Origin: Cytobacillus solani
GTDB taxonomy: Bacteria > Bacillota > Bacilli > Bacillales > Cytobacillaceae
Direction: 5' to 3'
NCBI RefSeq assembly: GCF_001420595.1
Contig: NZ_LJIX01000006.1
Location: forward strand, 2,837,058-2,901,057
DNA length: 64,000 bases
In this document: piece by piece, positions 36,591-46,058 of the stretch
Layout: the number at the start of each line of letters is the position of its first letter
Position numbering within the stretch: position 1 is the stretch's first letter
Program-made: the position numbers and the translations under genes
The notes under the pieces: generated by a model
Seen by the model: the letters and a program-made list of their open reading frames with translations, nothing else
What the model was told of the DNA's origin: nothing
The model's database searches: none

Positions 36591-37403
36591 TTACTTTAAT
36601 GCCCCTTGGGTTAATCCTTTTTGCAATTGCTTTTGACCGATAAACAACAGCAGCAATGTTGGGATAATAACAACAATTACTCCAGCCATGACCACCCCCC
36701 ATTCGGTTGCGACCTCTTGGGACTGGAGCTGCTTCAGTCCAATCTGGACTGTTCGAACTTGATCGTTGTTTGTAACTAATAAAGGCCACAAATACATATT
36801 CCAAGTCGTTAAAAATCCGTAGGCACCTAAAGTGACCAGACTTGTTTTTGAAACTGGAAGTATCACCCGCCAAAAGAAAGCAAACCGACTTAAACCTGCA
36901 ATTTGCGAGGCTTCAAATAATTCTTTCGGAATCGTTTTAAAATGCTGCCTCAACAGAAATGTACCGAATGCCAGTGCGAAAAATGGGACAGTCAATCCTT
37001 GGTACGTGTTTGTCCAGTCCAATTTTTGGATTGTAAAAAAATTCGGGATCATTGTTGCTTCCCAAGGGATCATCATCGTTGATATGAATAGGAAGAAGAC
37101 TAAATCCCTTCCCTTAAAGGGAATGAATACGAATACATAGGCGGCCATACTGCAAACGATTAACTGCCCCATCATTACCCCGGTTGAAACAACAAAACTA
37201 TTCATTAAATATTTCATCAATGGCAAACGTTCAAATACTCTGAAATAATTATCTAAAGTGAATGTTTGTGGAAAGAACTTGCCTTGCATGATTTCCCCAC
37301 CTGTCATAAAGGAAATCATGAAAGCGTACAGAACAGGGAAAAAGAGCAGGAAGGCTGAGAATAACAGCAGGAAGTAGAAAACGACTTTTCTTGGAAAGCT
37401 CAT
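36591..37403 (-). CDS. ugpE: Glycerol-3-phosphate ABC transporter permease UgpE
   Basis: 270 residues, six transmembrane helices, MalG-type. The EAA loop (ELFEASQIAGLSRFAFFWRVILPVSKTSL) contacts the ATPase. It overlaps ugpA by 4 bp and precedes ugpB by 11 bp. Confidence 0.88.
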   Translation of the reverse strand: MSFPRKVVFYFLLLFSAFLLFFPVLYAFMISFMTGGEIMQGKFFPQTFTLDNYFRVFERLPLMKYLMNSFVVSTGVMMGQLIVCSMAAYVFVFIPFKGRDLVFFLFISTMMIPWEATMIPNFFTIQKLDWTNTYQGLTVPFFALAFGTFLLRQHFKTIPKELFEASQIAGLSRFAFFWRVILPVSKTSLVTLGAYGFLTTWNMYLWPLLVTNNDQVRTVQIGLKQLQSQEVATEWGVVMAGVIVVIIPTLLLLFIGQKQLQKGLTQGALK

Positions 37404-38314
37404 TGATAATGCACCTTCCTTTCGCCAAACTTAAATTGTAAAATCGTAACAATAAGTATGCACAAAAATAAAAAGACTGCCTGAGCACTTGCTGTACCAA
37501 ACTGATAGTTTACAAACGCCTCCCGATAAATGGAATAGACGATTAAATTTGTAGCCTGCGAGGGACCGCCTTTTGTCAAAATATCAATTTGTCCAAATGA
37601 TTGAAAAGCATTAATTAATGAAATAGTAATAATAAAAAACAAAGTCGGCGACAGCATCGGGATTGTTATTCTACGGAGCTGATACCAATAGCCTGCCCCA
37701 TCAATTTTCGCACTTTCATATAAATACCCATCAATGTTTTGCAGGCCGCCCAAAAGAATCAGGAATGAAAATCCTGTATTCAGCCAAATTGTAGAAATCG
37801 AGACGGACAACAATGCCCAATCCGGGTCCAGCAGCCATTGAACCTCTGGCAAATGCACGAGAGTTAATAGACGGTTAAACATACCAACGCTTGGATGGAA
37901 AAGAAAAAGCCAGACAACAGATGAAGCAGCAACTGAGATCCCCATCGAAGAGGAATAAATTGTTCGAAAAAAGCCGATGCCTTTCAGTTTTTCATTTGCA
38001 ATAAGCGCCAGGAATAAAGCAAGAATAACGCCTGCAGGAACTGTATATAAAACAAATAATACTGTCGCCTTTATACTATTGCGAAAAGCTTGCGATTCCA
38101 ATAAGTAGGCATAGTTTTCAAGCCCGACAAACAGAGCCGCACTCCCATGCTGATCGGTTAAGAAGAAACTTAAATAGATTGTCCGAAACATCGGATAAAA
38201 AACAAACACAGAAAACAGCAAAATCGAAGGGAACAAATAAAGCAGTGCGGTTCGAGCATTTAATGATTTTTTCCAGATGCTTTGTTTTGCATGAAGACTA
38301 CTGCTGCCTTTCAT
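37400..38314 (-). CDS. ugpA: Glycerol-3-phosphate ABC transporter permease UgpA
   Basis: 304 residues, six transmembrane helices, MalF-type. The EAA loop is YLYESAKIDGAGYWYQLRRITIPML. The N-terminal half matches UgpA-like permeases (YLFPSILLFSVFVFYPMFRTIYLSFF). Overlaps both neighbours by 4 bp (ATGA), so expression is coupled. Confidence 0.88.
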   Translation of the reverse strand: MKGSSSLHAKQSIWKKSLNARTALLYLFPSILLFSVFVFYPMFRTIYLSFFLTDQHGSAALFVGLENYAYLLESQAFRNSIKATVLFVLYTVPAGVILALFLALIANEKLKGIGFFRTIYSSSMGISVAASSVVWLFLFHPSVGMFNRLLTLVHLPEVQWLLDPDWALLSVSISTIWLNTGFSFLILLGGLQNIDGYLYESAKIDGAGYWYQLRRITIPMLSPTLFFIITISLINAFQSFGQIDILTKGGPSQATNLIVYSIYREAFVNYQFGTASAQAVFLFLCILIVTILQFKFGERKVHYQ

Positions 38315-39444
38315 AAAAACACCTCTTTATCGAGGATATTATTTTCAATATCTGTTGCTGATTTTATCCGCTCATTTGTTTTACGATCAAATAAACATAG
38401 TGATTCATAATCCATTTGAATCGGTATTTGATCACCAATGTGTAAGTGCCATTGGCCATTCCATTTAGCCATCCATTCGTGACTGCCAATTTTAAACGAA
38501 AAGATCGTTTCATTGCCGAGGATTTCTACATTGATCGCTTCTACTACCATACGATTCTCATGGCTCGTCTCTTTTGATGCTACCTTTATATGCTCTGGCC
38601 TTATGCCTACGAGAACCTGCTCCGTTTGTAAAAGCCTGCTATCTTCGACCGGAATTTTAATTTCACATTCATCGCCAACCAGTATTTCAGATTGCAATCT
38701 TTTCATTACGCCTTCAGCAATATTCATCGGCGGGGAGCCAATAAACGTTGCAACAAACGGATTTGCAGGATGATTATAAATATCAATCGGCTTACCGACC
38801 TGCTGAATCTTGCCATCGTGAAGAATCATTATTCGATCCCCCATCGTCATTGCCTCCACTTGATCATGGGTAACATAAATCATCGTAATCCCGAGGCGTC
38901 TTTGAATTTGTCTAATTTCCGATCGCATATGTGCTCGCAGTTTTGCATCTAAGTTGGATAGAGGTTCGTCCATTAAACAAATAGGCGCTTCATTCACAAT
39001 TGCTCGAGCGAGGGCCACCCGCTGGCGCTGTCCACCTGAAAGCTCACGAGGCTTTCGGTTTAAATACTCACTTAAGCCAAGCATGGCCGCGACATCCTTA
39101 CATCGAGTCTTTCGTTCTAGCTTTGGTATTTTCTTCACATGCAGACCAAAAACGATATTTTCCATAACACTTAAATGTGGATAAAGCGCATAGTTTTGAA
39201 AGACCATTGATATATCTCTTTTACTGGGAGGTAAGTGATTGGCTTCCTTTTCACCTATTCGCAAGATCCCTCCTGTTATTTCCTCCAAACCTGCAATCAT
39301 CCGCAGCATTGTGCTTTTCCCACAGCCTGAAGGACCAACTAGTACGAAAAATTCACCTGGTTCTATCATTACATTAATATTAGAAATGACCTCTGTTTTT
39401 TTATCGTAAGTCTTTGAAACATTCATTAGCTCTACTCTTTTCAA
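38311..39444 (-). CDS. ugpC: Glycerol-3-phosphate ABC transporter ATPase UgpC
   Basis: 377 residues. Walker A GPSGCGKSTMLRMIAG, signature LSGGQRQRVALARAI, Walker B ICLMDEPLSNLDAKLR and H-loop YVTHDQVEAMTMGDRI, followed by a C-terminal TOBE domain (LVGIRPEHIKV). This is the CUT1 ATPase type (UgpC/MsmK/MalK). First gene of the operon. Such ATPases can serve several importers, so the substrate is taken from the neighbours. Confidence 0.9.
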   Translation of the reverse strand: MKRVELMNVSKTYDKKTEVISNINVMIEPGEFFVLVGPSGCGKSTMLRMIAGLEEITGGILRIGEKEANHLPPSKRDISMVFQNYALYPHLSVMENIVFGLHVKKIPKLERKTRCKDVAAMLGLSEYLNRKPRELSGGQRQRVALARAIVNEAPICLMDEPLSNLDAKLRAHMRSEIRQIQRRLGITMIYVTHDQVEAMTMGDRIMILHDGKIQQVGKPIDIYNHPANPFVATFIGSPPMNIAEGVMKRLQSEILVGDECEIKIPVEDSRLLQTEQVLVGIRPEHIKVASKETSHENRMVVEAINVEILGNETIFSFKIGSHEWMAKWNGQWHLHIGDQIPIQMDYESLCLFDRKTNERIKSATDIENNILDKEVFL

Positions 39445-39594
39445 CTATTCATCCCTCCATGCCTTTTGGGAGCTTTAAGATTGGAAAAAATTTCTCTCCT
39501 TTTATTCTAATTAGAAAAAAACTTAAATATGCTAACAATATCAAAATTGCCTATACAAGGAGTCTTTCATCCTATTAAAAATAAGGAGATAAAG

Positions 39595-40449
39595 ATGAAG
39601 AAAAAAACACTATTAATATGGGGTTTTACCCTATTTTTCATTGGGGGATGCACGAAGCCAGAGACACCCGATCCATCTATTATTTCAGATTCTTTTATTA
39701 TCATAGGTCATCGCGGGGCCTCAACCTATGCTCCTGAACATACACTCGTATCCTATCAGTTAGCGCAAGAACTAGGTGCTGATTATATTGAAATTGATTT
39801 GCAAATGTCAAAGGATGGCGTCCTTGTTGCCATGCATGATCAGACGGTAGATCGAACAACAAACGGAATTGGAAGCGTAGAATCTCATTCACTAGAGGAG
39901 TTAAAGAGACTTAATGCAGGTTCATGGTTCAATAAAAAATTCCCATTATATGCTGACTCTAAATATGAATATTTAACCGTTCCGACTTTAGAAGAAATTT
40001 TTGCCCATTTCGGGAAAGAGACAAACTATTATATCGAGACCAAGTCACCTGATAAATATCCAGAAATGGAGGAAAAACTCATCAGATTACTTCGGAGCTA
40101 TGATCTTATAGATGGGGCAAAGGTGATTATTCAGTCCTTTAGCGAAAAAAGCCTTAAACGAATCCATAAAGCCGAGCCAAAGATTCCTTTAATCCAGCTT
40201 CTCTCATATCAAAAGCCTGCAAAATTAACGGAAGCAGAAATCAAAAAATGGAAACAATATGCAGTTGGCATTGGCCCCAATTATCAAATGGTTGATAGAG
40301 CATATATTAAAAAGGCTAGAAGAGCGGGATTGCTTGTTCATCCCTATACGGTCAATTCAAAACAAGACTTGGATCAGTTAATCAAATGGGGTATTACCGG
40401 GGTATTTACAGATTTAACAGATTCACTTTCAAAGGAATGGAAAAAATAA
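39595..40449 (+). CDS. glpQ: Glycerophosphodiester phosphodiesterase, lipoprotein (GlpQ-like)
   Basis: 284 residues from the ATG at 39595 (AAGGAG 6 nt upstream); the frame is open from 39529 but that start lacks a ribosome site. The lipobox is FIGGC. GDPD motifs are IIGHRGASTYAPEHT (catalytic His39), DYIEIDLQMSKDG (metal Glu/Asp), AMHDQTVDRTTNG (second His) and YYIETKSPD. It releases glycerol-3-phosphate from glycerophosphodiesters or teichoic acid outside the cell, which the divergent ugp importer could take up. Confidence 0.92.
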   Translation: MKKKTLLIWGFTLFFIGGCTKPETPDPSIISDSFIIIGHRGASTYAPEHTLVSYQLAQELGADYIEIDLQMSKDGVLVAMHDQTVDRTTNGIGSVESHSLEELKRLNAGSWFNKKFPLYADSKYEYLTVPTLEEIFAHFGKETNYYIETKSPDKYPEMEEKLIRLLRSYDLIDGAKVIIQSFSEKSLKRIHKAEPKIPLIQLLSYQKPAKLTEAEIKKWKQYAVGIGPNYQMVDRAYIKKARRAGLLVHPYTVNSKQDLDQLIKWGITGVFTDLTDSLSKEWKK

Positions 40450-40574
40450 TCTAGTATCTTACATGGTGTTCGCAAGAATAATATAAAATTTGCAAAATTT
40501 TTTTTTTCAAACAAGATTAAAATGTGGTTTGTTAAATAATGACCGAATTTCATTAAAATCAGCAGGATTTTCAT

Positions 40575-40619
40575 CAAAAAAAGTCCGAAACACCATATTA
40601 AATGTGTTTCGGACTTTTC
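40575..40619. terminator. Bidirectional terminator between glpQ and iclR-type gene
   Basis: AAAAGTCCGAAACAC pairs with GTGTTTCGGACTTTT across a 10-nt loop. The minus strand is followed by a T-rich run; the arm ends one base before the stop codon of the regulator gene. Confidence 0.9.
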
Positions 40620-41390
40620 TTAATTTATAAACCCAAGCCTTGCTGATATTAGCTTGCCAATTTCAATCATTCGAGGCTCAAGCTCTATTAGCCTCGCCTC
40701 AGTCATTCTAATCGTCGGTCCTGAAATGCTGACAGCAGCGGCAACTTTTCCTAAATGATCAAGAATCGGAACTGCAATACATGTAATCCCATATTCATTT
40801 TCCTCCAAGTCAAGAGCGAATCCTTTCCTCTTCACCTCTTTAAGTTCCTCAATAAAAACATTTATATCGGTAATGGTCTTATCTGTGTGAACTGGCAGAC
40901 CCTTTCTTTCTATTATTTCCTGAACAATTTCTGACGGCAGATGGGCAAGAATAGCTTTACCCACAGACGTACAATGCATCGGCGCTCTTTTTCCAACCTT
41001 GGAGTGCATTCGCAATGCTTCATTTCCATCTAGCTTCTCGATATATACGACTTCTCCTTGATCATATACTACGAGATGAATGACTTCGTTTGTCTCTTTT
41101 TCAAGCTCTTGTAAAAATGGCTTCGCCTCTATCCGTAAATCAAGTGATTCTAACAGTCTTGAGCTCACTTCTAAAAATTGATAGCCTAATTTATACCGTT
41201 CCGTGCCTTTATCCTGTTCAATATACCCATATTGAACGAGTGTGGAAAGGATTCTGTATACGGAGCTTTTGTTAATATCCATCTGATTAGCAATCTCTGT
41301 TACTCCAAGCCCGCCTTTTTTCATGCTGACAAGGTTAATAATATCAAGTGCCCGACTAACAGATTTCACCATATTTTCTCTATCCAACAT
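40620..41390 (-). CDS. IclR-family transcriptional regulator
   Basis: 256 residues. N-terminal winged helix (ALDIINLVSMKKGGLGVTEIANQMDINKSSVYRILSTLVQYGYIEQD) and C-terminal IclR effector domain (SKVGKRAPMHCTSVGKAILAHLP ... GITCIAVPILDHLGKVAAAVSISGP). AGGAG lies 7 nt before the ATG at 41390. It follows malate synthase G by 28 bp in the same operon, so it probably regulates glcB; the effector may be glyoxylate or a related acid. A palindrome upstream of glcB is a candidate site. Confidence 0.9.
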   Translation of the reverse strand: MLDRENMVKSVSRALDIINLVSMKKGGLGVTEIANQMDINKSSVYRILSTLVQYGYIEQDKGTERYKLGYQFLEVSSRLLESLDLRIEAKPFLQELEKETNEVIHLVVYDQGEVVYIEKLDGNEALRMHSKVGKRAPMHCTSVGKAILAHLPSEIVQEIIERKGLPVHTDKTITDINVFIEELKEVKRKGFALDLEENEYGITCIAVPILDHLGKVAAAVSISGPTIRMTEARLIELEPRMIEIGKLISARLGFIN

Positions 41391-41418
41391 TCCTCAACTC
41401 CTGATTGATAACGCCTGA

Positions 41419-43596
41419 TTACTGCTTGATCGCAAACTTCCCCTTAGCTTCCAGTCTGCTACGATGCAGGATCGGCTCTGTATAACCGCTTGGCTGTTCA
41501 TACCCGGAGAATATCAATTCGCATGCTGCTTGGAAGGCAACAGACTCCTCATAATTTGGAGCCATTGGACGATACATCGGATCCCCATTATTTTGTTTAT
41601 CTACAACTTTAGCCATTCGCTTTAAAGTTTCTTCCACTTGTTTCTTCGTACATACCCCATGATGGAGCCAGTTAGCTACATGCTGGCTGGAAATTCTTAA
41701 TGTGGCACGGTCCTCCATTAGACCAATATTATTTATATCAGGTACTTTGGAACAGCCAATTCCTTGTTCAACCCAGCGGACAACATAGCCAAGTATTCCT
41801 TGTGCATTATTATCCAGTTCTGCCTGTACCTCCTCATCTCCCCAGTTTCGATTAGCAGCAACTGGAATTTGCAAGATTTCATCCCGTAAGCTTGTCAATT
41901 CAAGTAATAATTCGTTTTGTACTTTTTTAACATCGACTTGATGGTAATGGAGGGCATGCAGGGTGGCAGCTGTTGGGGATGGCACCCAAGCCGTATTTGC
42001 TCCTGATTTTACATGCATCACCTTTTGCTTAATCATTTCTGCCATTAAGTCAGGCATTGCCCACATTCCTTTACCAATTTGGGCACGACCTTGAAACCCT
42101 GTTGCAAGCCCATTATTCACATTTGACTTTTCATAGGCATGCAGCCAAATCGATGACTTCATCTCATTTTTACGAATCATTGGCCCAGCTTCCATTGATG
42201 TATGCATTTCATCCCCAGTACGGTCAAGAAAGCCTGTATTGATGAAGGCTACTCGATCCTTTACTTCGCGTATACAAGCTTTTAAGTTAAGGGAGGTTCT
42301 GCGCTCTTCATCCATTACTCCAATCTTAAGCGTGCTTCTTTCTAAACCGAGTAAATCTTCTACTCGATTAAATAATTCATTTGCAAAAGCGACCTCTTTT
42401 GAACCATGCATTTTTGGTTTAACAATATAGACAGAACCCTTTTTTGAGTTTTGAAATTGCCCATTACCAATTAGTGAATGCTTTGCAATTAAGCTTGTAA
42501 CAACCGCATCAAGAATTCCTTCGTACACTTCCTCCCCATTATCGTCTAAAATAGAGGGATTTGTCATTAAATGACCAACATTGCGAACAAACATTAATGA
42601 CCGCCCATGCAAAGCGAAAGTTTGGCCCTTCGGTGAAGTATAATTGCGGTCAGGATTTAACTTTCTTATAACAGTTTTATGATCTTTGGTAAAAGTTGCA
42701 GTCAGGTCCCCCTTCATTAAACCTAGCCAGCTGCGATACACTTGGACTTTATCCTCCGCATCAACAGCTGCAACAGAATCCTCACAATCCATAATCGTTG
42801 ACAATGCCGCTTCAAGAAGAATATCTTTCACACCTGCATCATCTGTTCTACCGATCGGGTGATTGCGGTCCAATTGTATTTCGAAATGTAATCCGTTATT
42901 TTTTAATAATATAGCTGAAGGATTATGCGTATCCCCTTGATAGCCTGCGAATTTTTCGTCGCTAATTAATTTACTTTCATTCCCATTGTTCAATAGTGCT
43001 AGGAATCGCCCATCCATAATCTTATATTGCACCACATCCTTATGTGATCCATCAAGTAATGGGACGGTTTGATCAAGAAATGCACGAGCAAAGGCAATGA
43101 CCTTTGCTCCTCGAACTGGATTGTATCCTCCACTGCGATTGGCACCATTCTCCTCACTTATGACATCCGTTCCGTATAGCGCATCATACAAACTGCCCCA
43201 ACGAGCATTAGCTGCATTAAGTGCATAGCGATGATCATTTACAGGCACTACTAGCTGCGGACCTGCCTGAATAGCAACTTCCTCATCAACTGCATCTGTT
43301 GTTATTTCAAAATCTTCTCCTTCATCCTCAAGATAACCGATCTCCTCTAGAAAGGTTTTATATCTCGCAAAATCAAAGACTCTGTTCTCTCGATGCCATG
43401 CATTAATTTTGTTTTGAAGCTCTCCTCGTTCAGTAAGGAGCTGTTTATTTAGAGGGGAAAGCTCCTTCACCATTGCTCCAAATCCTTGCCAAAACTTCTC
43501 CTGTTCCACACTCGATCCAGGCAGTGCTTCAGAATTAATAAAATCGTATAACTCGACTGCGACTTGTAAATTTCCAACCCCTTGATAATTTGTCAT
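41419..43596 (-). CDS. glcB: Malate synthase G
   Basis: 725 residues from the ATG at 43596 (AAAGGAGG upstream), the normal length of the G isoform. Typical stretches are [62 protein letters not shown] and [13 protein letters not shown]-like [23 protein letters not shown]. It condenses glyoxylate and acetyl-CoA to malate in the cytoplasm. No isocitrate lyase or glycolate oxidase gene is in the window, so the glyoxylate source is not shown. Co-transcribed with an IclR regulator. Confidence 0.95.
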   Translation of the reverse strand: MTNYQGVGNLQVAVELYDFINSEALPGSSVEQEKFWQGFGAMVKELSPLNKQLLTERGELQNKINAWHRENRVFDFARYKTFLEEIGYLEDEGEDFEITTDAVDEEVAIQAGPQLVVPVNDHRYALNAANARWGSLYDALYGTDVISEENGANRSGGYNPVRGAKVIAFARAFLDQTVPLLDGSHKDVVQYKIMDGRFLALLNNGNESKLISDEKFAGYQGDTHNPSAILLKNNGLHFEIQLDRNHPIGRTDDAGVKDILLEAALSTIMDCEDSVAAVDAEDKVQVYRSWLGLMKGDLTATFTKDHKTVIRKLNPDRNYTSPKGQTFALHGRSLMFVRNVGHLMTNPSILDDNGEEVYEGILDAVVTSLIAKHSLIGNGQFQNSKKGSVYIVKPKMHGSKEVAFANELFNRVEDLLGLERSTLKIGVMDEERRTSLNLKACIREVKDRVAFINTGFLDRTGDEMHTSMEAGPMIRKNEMKSSIWLHAYEKSNVNNGLATGFQGRAQIGKGMWAMPDLMAEMIKQKVMHVKSGANTAWVPSPTAATLHALHYHQVDVKKVQNELLLELTSLRDEILQIPVAANRNWGDEEVQAELDNNAQGILGYVVRWVEQGIGCSKVPDINNIGLMEDRATLRISSQHVANWLHHGVCTKKQVEETLKRMAKVVDKQNNGDPMYRPMAPNYEESVAFQAACELIFSGYEQPSGYTEPILHRSRLEAKGKFAIKQ

Positions 43597-43632
43597 TATT
43601 TTTGCCTCCTTTATTTTTTTGTTTGCTATTAC

Positions 43633-43690
43633 GAAACAGTGTTCCATTCTATCGTTAAAAAAAGAATAGCATAGGTTCAGGAATTGTTTC
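43633..43690 (-). promoter_or_regulatory. Candidate IclR-type operator upstream of glcB
   Basis: GAAACAGTGTTCC (43633-43645) is an imperfect palindrome, 36 bp upstream of the start codon. A second related half-palindrome GGAATTGTTTC lies at 43680-43690. Both resemble the GGAA...TTCC symmetry bound by IclR proteins. Confidence 0.45.
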
Positions 43691-43716
43691 AATAATTTTC
43701 TAAAAAATCAGCAAAA

Positions 43717-43752
43717 TAAAAAAACCACAGGTGCAGTTTGCATCCGTGGTCT
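43717..43752 (-). terminator. Terminator of the cwlO-like gene
   Basis: ACCAC (43724-43728) and GTGGT (43746-43750), extended inward by GGTGCA/TGCATCC with one bulge. On the minus strand a T7 run follows. Located 11 bp after the stop codon. Confidence 0.85.
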
Positions 43753-43761
43753 TATACTTTC

Positions 43762-45015
43762 TTATATACGACGAGTATGTCCGTTAAAATGGTCTTTCCA
43801 ATACCCGCTTGTCATACTGGCAACAGCAACACCTGTAGAGGTTTGAGAACCAATGAATCTTCCTCCACCAATATAGATGCCTACGTGTCCATCTTTTTTA
43901 TATGTGTCAAAGAATACTAAATCTCCTGGTTTTAAATCACTAGGTGATATTTTCGATCCTGAATATCTTAATGATGAAGTACTTGCAGGAAGATTGATTC
44001 CGCCTTGGGAGAACGCCCATGAAACAAAACCTGAACAGTCAAATCTTCCATTCGCAATATCTGAGGCTGTTCTTCCCGCACCAAAAACATACACGGAATT
44101 CCCGATATATTTATATCCAGCTGAAATGATTGTACTTAAGTCACCACTTGCAGAAGGAACAATATTGGAAGAACTGCTTTCATTCGAAGATGAATTTGAA
44201 TTTGAACTTGAATTTGAACTTGAATTTGAACTTACAGTAACACTTTTTGGTGTGAACTGGCTCGCAATTCTATGTCTGATTTCTGCTTCTCTAGCCGCAA
44301 GCTCACTATCTTTGTACTGTAAGCTTTCTTTAAGTACAGCGATTTCTTTTTCCTTTGCTTCAAGGTCTTTCTTTAATGCATCATTTTGTGCCTTTTGCTC
44401 ATTCATTAACACTTGCATACCTTCAAGCTCTGTTTTCATTTCTTGGAGTTCACTTAACTTCTTTTCTATTTTTGCTTGATTTTCTTCTAAAACTTTTTTA
44501 TCTGCTTCATGCTCAGCTAAAATATCTTGGTCTGCCTGCACGATTTTTGTTACAGCACCGACTCTTTCAACAAAGTCACCAAAGCTAGTTGATCCTAGAA
44601 GGACCTCAACATAGCCAATCGGTGAGCTTCCATTTTCCTGGTAAGAAACTGCACGTTGTTTTAAAATAACGCTTCGCTTGTCAATTCTTTCTTGAATGAC
44701 AGCTTTTTCTTTATTGAGTTCTTCGATTTCTGCATTCGTACTAGTAATGTCTGTTTCTGTTTTCTTTATTAATTGAGTATTATCAAGAATAGCTTGATCA
44801 ATTCTTTTTAATTGGGTATCTAGTTTTGCTAGTTCTTCAAGGACTGAAGTTAATTCCTGATCTGCCTTTGAGAGGCTAGATTGAATGCCTTGTCGCTGTT
44901 TTTGAATCGATGATTTTTGTGTATTTAAGGAATCAGCTTTTACAGACGGAATTGCAAACGCTCCTCCTAATCCAAGCATTAATGTCGTATTTAAGATTAC
45001 TAGTTGCTTTTTCAT
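43762..45015 (-). CDS. cwlO: CwlO-like peptidoglycan D,L-endopeptidase (coiled coil + NlpC/P60)
   Basis: 417 residues from the ATG at 45015. A signal peptide (MKKQLVILNTTLMLGLGGAF ... VKA) is followed by a long coiled coil (~30-265) containing GYVEVLLGSTSFGDFVERV, as in CwlO, then a Ser/Asn-rich linker, then an NlpC/P60 domain with catalytic Cys in FDCSGFVSWAF and His in DGHVGIYIGGG. It cleaves D-Glu-mDAP bonds in the wall and is probably controlled by FtsEX and WalRK, as in B. subtilis. The linker is encoded by 12-bp DNA repeats near 44192-44233. B. subtilis CwlO is longer (473 aa). Confidence 0.9.
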   Translation of the reverse strand: MKKQLVILNTTLMLGLGGAFAIPSVKADSLNTQKSSIQKQRQGIQSSLSKADQELTSVLEELAKLDTQLKRIDQAILDNTQLIKKTETDITSTNAEIEELNKEKAVIQERIDKRSVILKQRAVSYQENGSSPIGYVEVLLGSTSFGDFVERVGAVTKIVQADQDILAEHEADKKVLEENQAKIEKKLSELQEMKTELEGMQVLMNEQKAQNDALKKDLEAKEKEIAVLKESLQYKDSELAAREAEIRHRIASQFTPKSVTVSSNSSSNSSSNSNSSSNESSSSNIVPSASGDLSTIISAGYKYIGNSVYVFGAGRTASDIANGRFDCSGFVSWAFSQGGINLPASTSSLRYSGSKISPSDLKPGDLVFFDTYKKDGHVGIYIGGGRFIGSQTSTGVAVASMTSGYWKDHFNGHTRRI

Positions 45016-45140
45016 TATTTTGCCTGCCTTCCGATATACTCTAGTTGGTTTTATATGTATAATTTTCAAATGATATGTATTTTTTCTTGTTATTTCGATT
45101 TATTTTGACAAAATATCTATTTCTTCCACTTCCATGATGA

Positions 45141-45175
45141 ATTATATCATCGTAATTTGACAGGAAGATGTTATT
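45141..45175 (-). promoter_or_regulatory. Putative cwlO promoter
   Basis: On the minus strand TATAAT (45146-45141) is present without a good -35 hexamer. A TGTAAT half-site lies ~40 bp upstream (near 45186). Promoters of this kind are often activator dependent; WalR control of cwlO in B. subtilis makes that plausible, but no full WalR box is visible. Confidence 0.4.
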
Positions 45176-45320
45176 AATATTACAAGAATATTTCATTCAG
45201 TTCCAAAAAATTGTAAAATAGTTTTAATATGTATTTTGGCTGGAAATACTAGTGAATTATTGGTAATATAATCAAGTTGTTATTATTGTACCCCTATGAC
45301 TATAGTAAAGGAGATTTCAT

Positions 45321-45836
45321 ATGACAAAAATCTCGCTTGCAGAGGCTGTTAAACTAAAAAGTGTATTATCAAAGAGAATTCATGAATTAGAGGAGGAAAT
45401 GGACCGTGTTTCCTTTATCGAAATAGAAAAAGGAAGCCAATTGCCAAAACAGTCACGTCAATTGAAGGATGTAGAAGGAGAAATGGAACAGGTTCGACTG
45501 GACTTTCGACTGCTCGATCGATTAATGTATAGAGCAAATATCGATTATGAAATACAATTTAACAAGGAGTCTCTTCCTATAGTCGAAGCAATTGAACTTG
45601 CTTCACAGCTCCGGGCCAGAGCACGCAAATACAAAGAGTTCGGTTCTGCATTAAAGGAAGAATTTCTCTATCCTCTCGGTGACTCAGGATCAATGATTAA
45701 AGTGGCACTTTTTGACCCTGAAGACTATCGCAAGAAAGCACTTGATATGGATCGTCAGGCAAACAGGCTGTCCAATTTAATTAATGCGAAAAATTATACG
45801 GTTGAATTGGATTTTGACAGTGAAAGATATTTCTAA
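45321..45836 (+). CDS. DIP1984/DUF6847-like hypothetical protein
   Basis: 171 residues, mostly helical and charged. The N-terminal SLAEAVKLKSVLSKRIHELEEEM and C-terminal KKALDMDRQANRLSNLINAKNYTVELDFD halves resemble the DIP1984 (septicolysin-like) family, which has helical N- and C-terminal repeats ending in an N-x-T-x-E-L motif. Function unknown. AAAGGAG precedes the ATG. Divergent from cwlO. Confidence 0.6.
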   Translation: MTKISLAEAVKLKSVLSKRIHELEEEMDRVSFIEIEKGSQLPKQSRQLKDVEGEMEQVRLDFRLLDRLMYRANIDYEIQFNKESLPIVEAIELASQLRARARKYKEFGSALKEEFLYPLGDSGSMIKVALFDPEDYRKKALDMDRQANRLSNLINAKNYTVELDFDSERYF

Positions 45837-46030
45837 ACCTTGAAGTGGTGAGATTCCGCTTCAAGGCATAGAAGGAGAAGATCTATGTACCTTTCAAGTA
45901 CAGTATTATGGTGAAGGCAAACCAATGACTAATAACCATTTACTTTATTACCCGTAACCGATGACCAACTATGGCAATGGACCGGTCGGTGGCCAAAAAA
46001 TCCTTAGTTTTGTAACTCTCCTTCTATGAG

Positions 46031-46058
46031 CCCCTAGCTTTTTAGCTGGGGGTTTTCT
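46031..46058 (+). terminator. Terminator converging on the yetF-like gene
   Basis: CCCCTAGCT (46031-46039) pairs with AGCTGGGGG (46044-46052) with a TTTT loop, then TTTTCTT. It would end the transcript of the 45321-45836 gene, 190 bp upstream; a second hairpin (CCTTGAAG/CTTCAAGG, 45839-45867) lies between. Confidence 0.8.

Noticed and set aside
43877-44479. 200-residue plus-strand frame opposite cwlO
   Set aside because: Mirror of the coiled-coil gene, with low-complexity Glu/Phe repeats arising from the 12-bp DNA repeat; no ribosome site.
45838-46020. Short peptide-like frames such as CTFQVQYYGEGKPMTNN between the DIP1984-like gene and the terminator
   Set aside because: Broken by stops, no frame with start and ribosome site beyond 9 codons, no recognised family. 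Possibly an untranslated 3' region.
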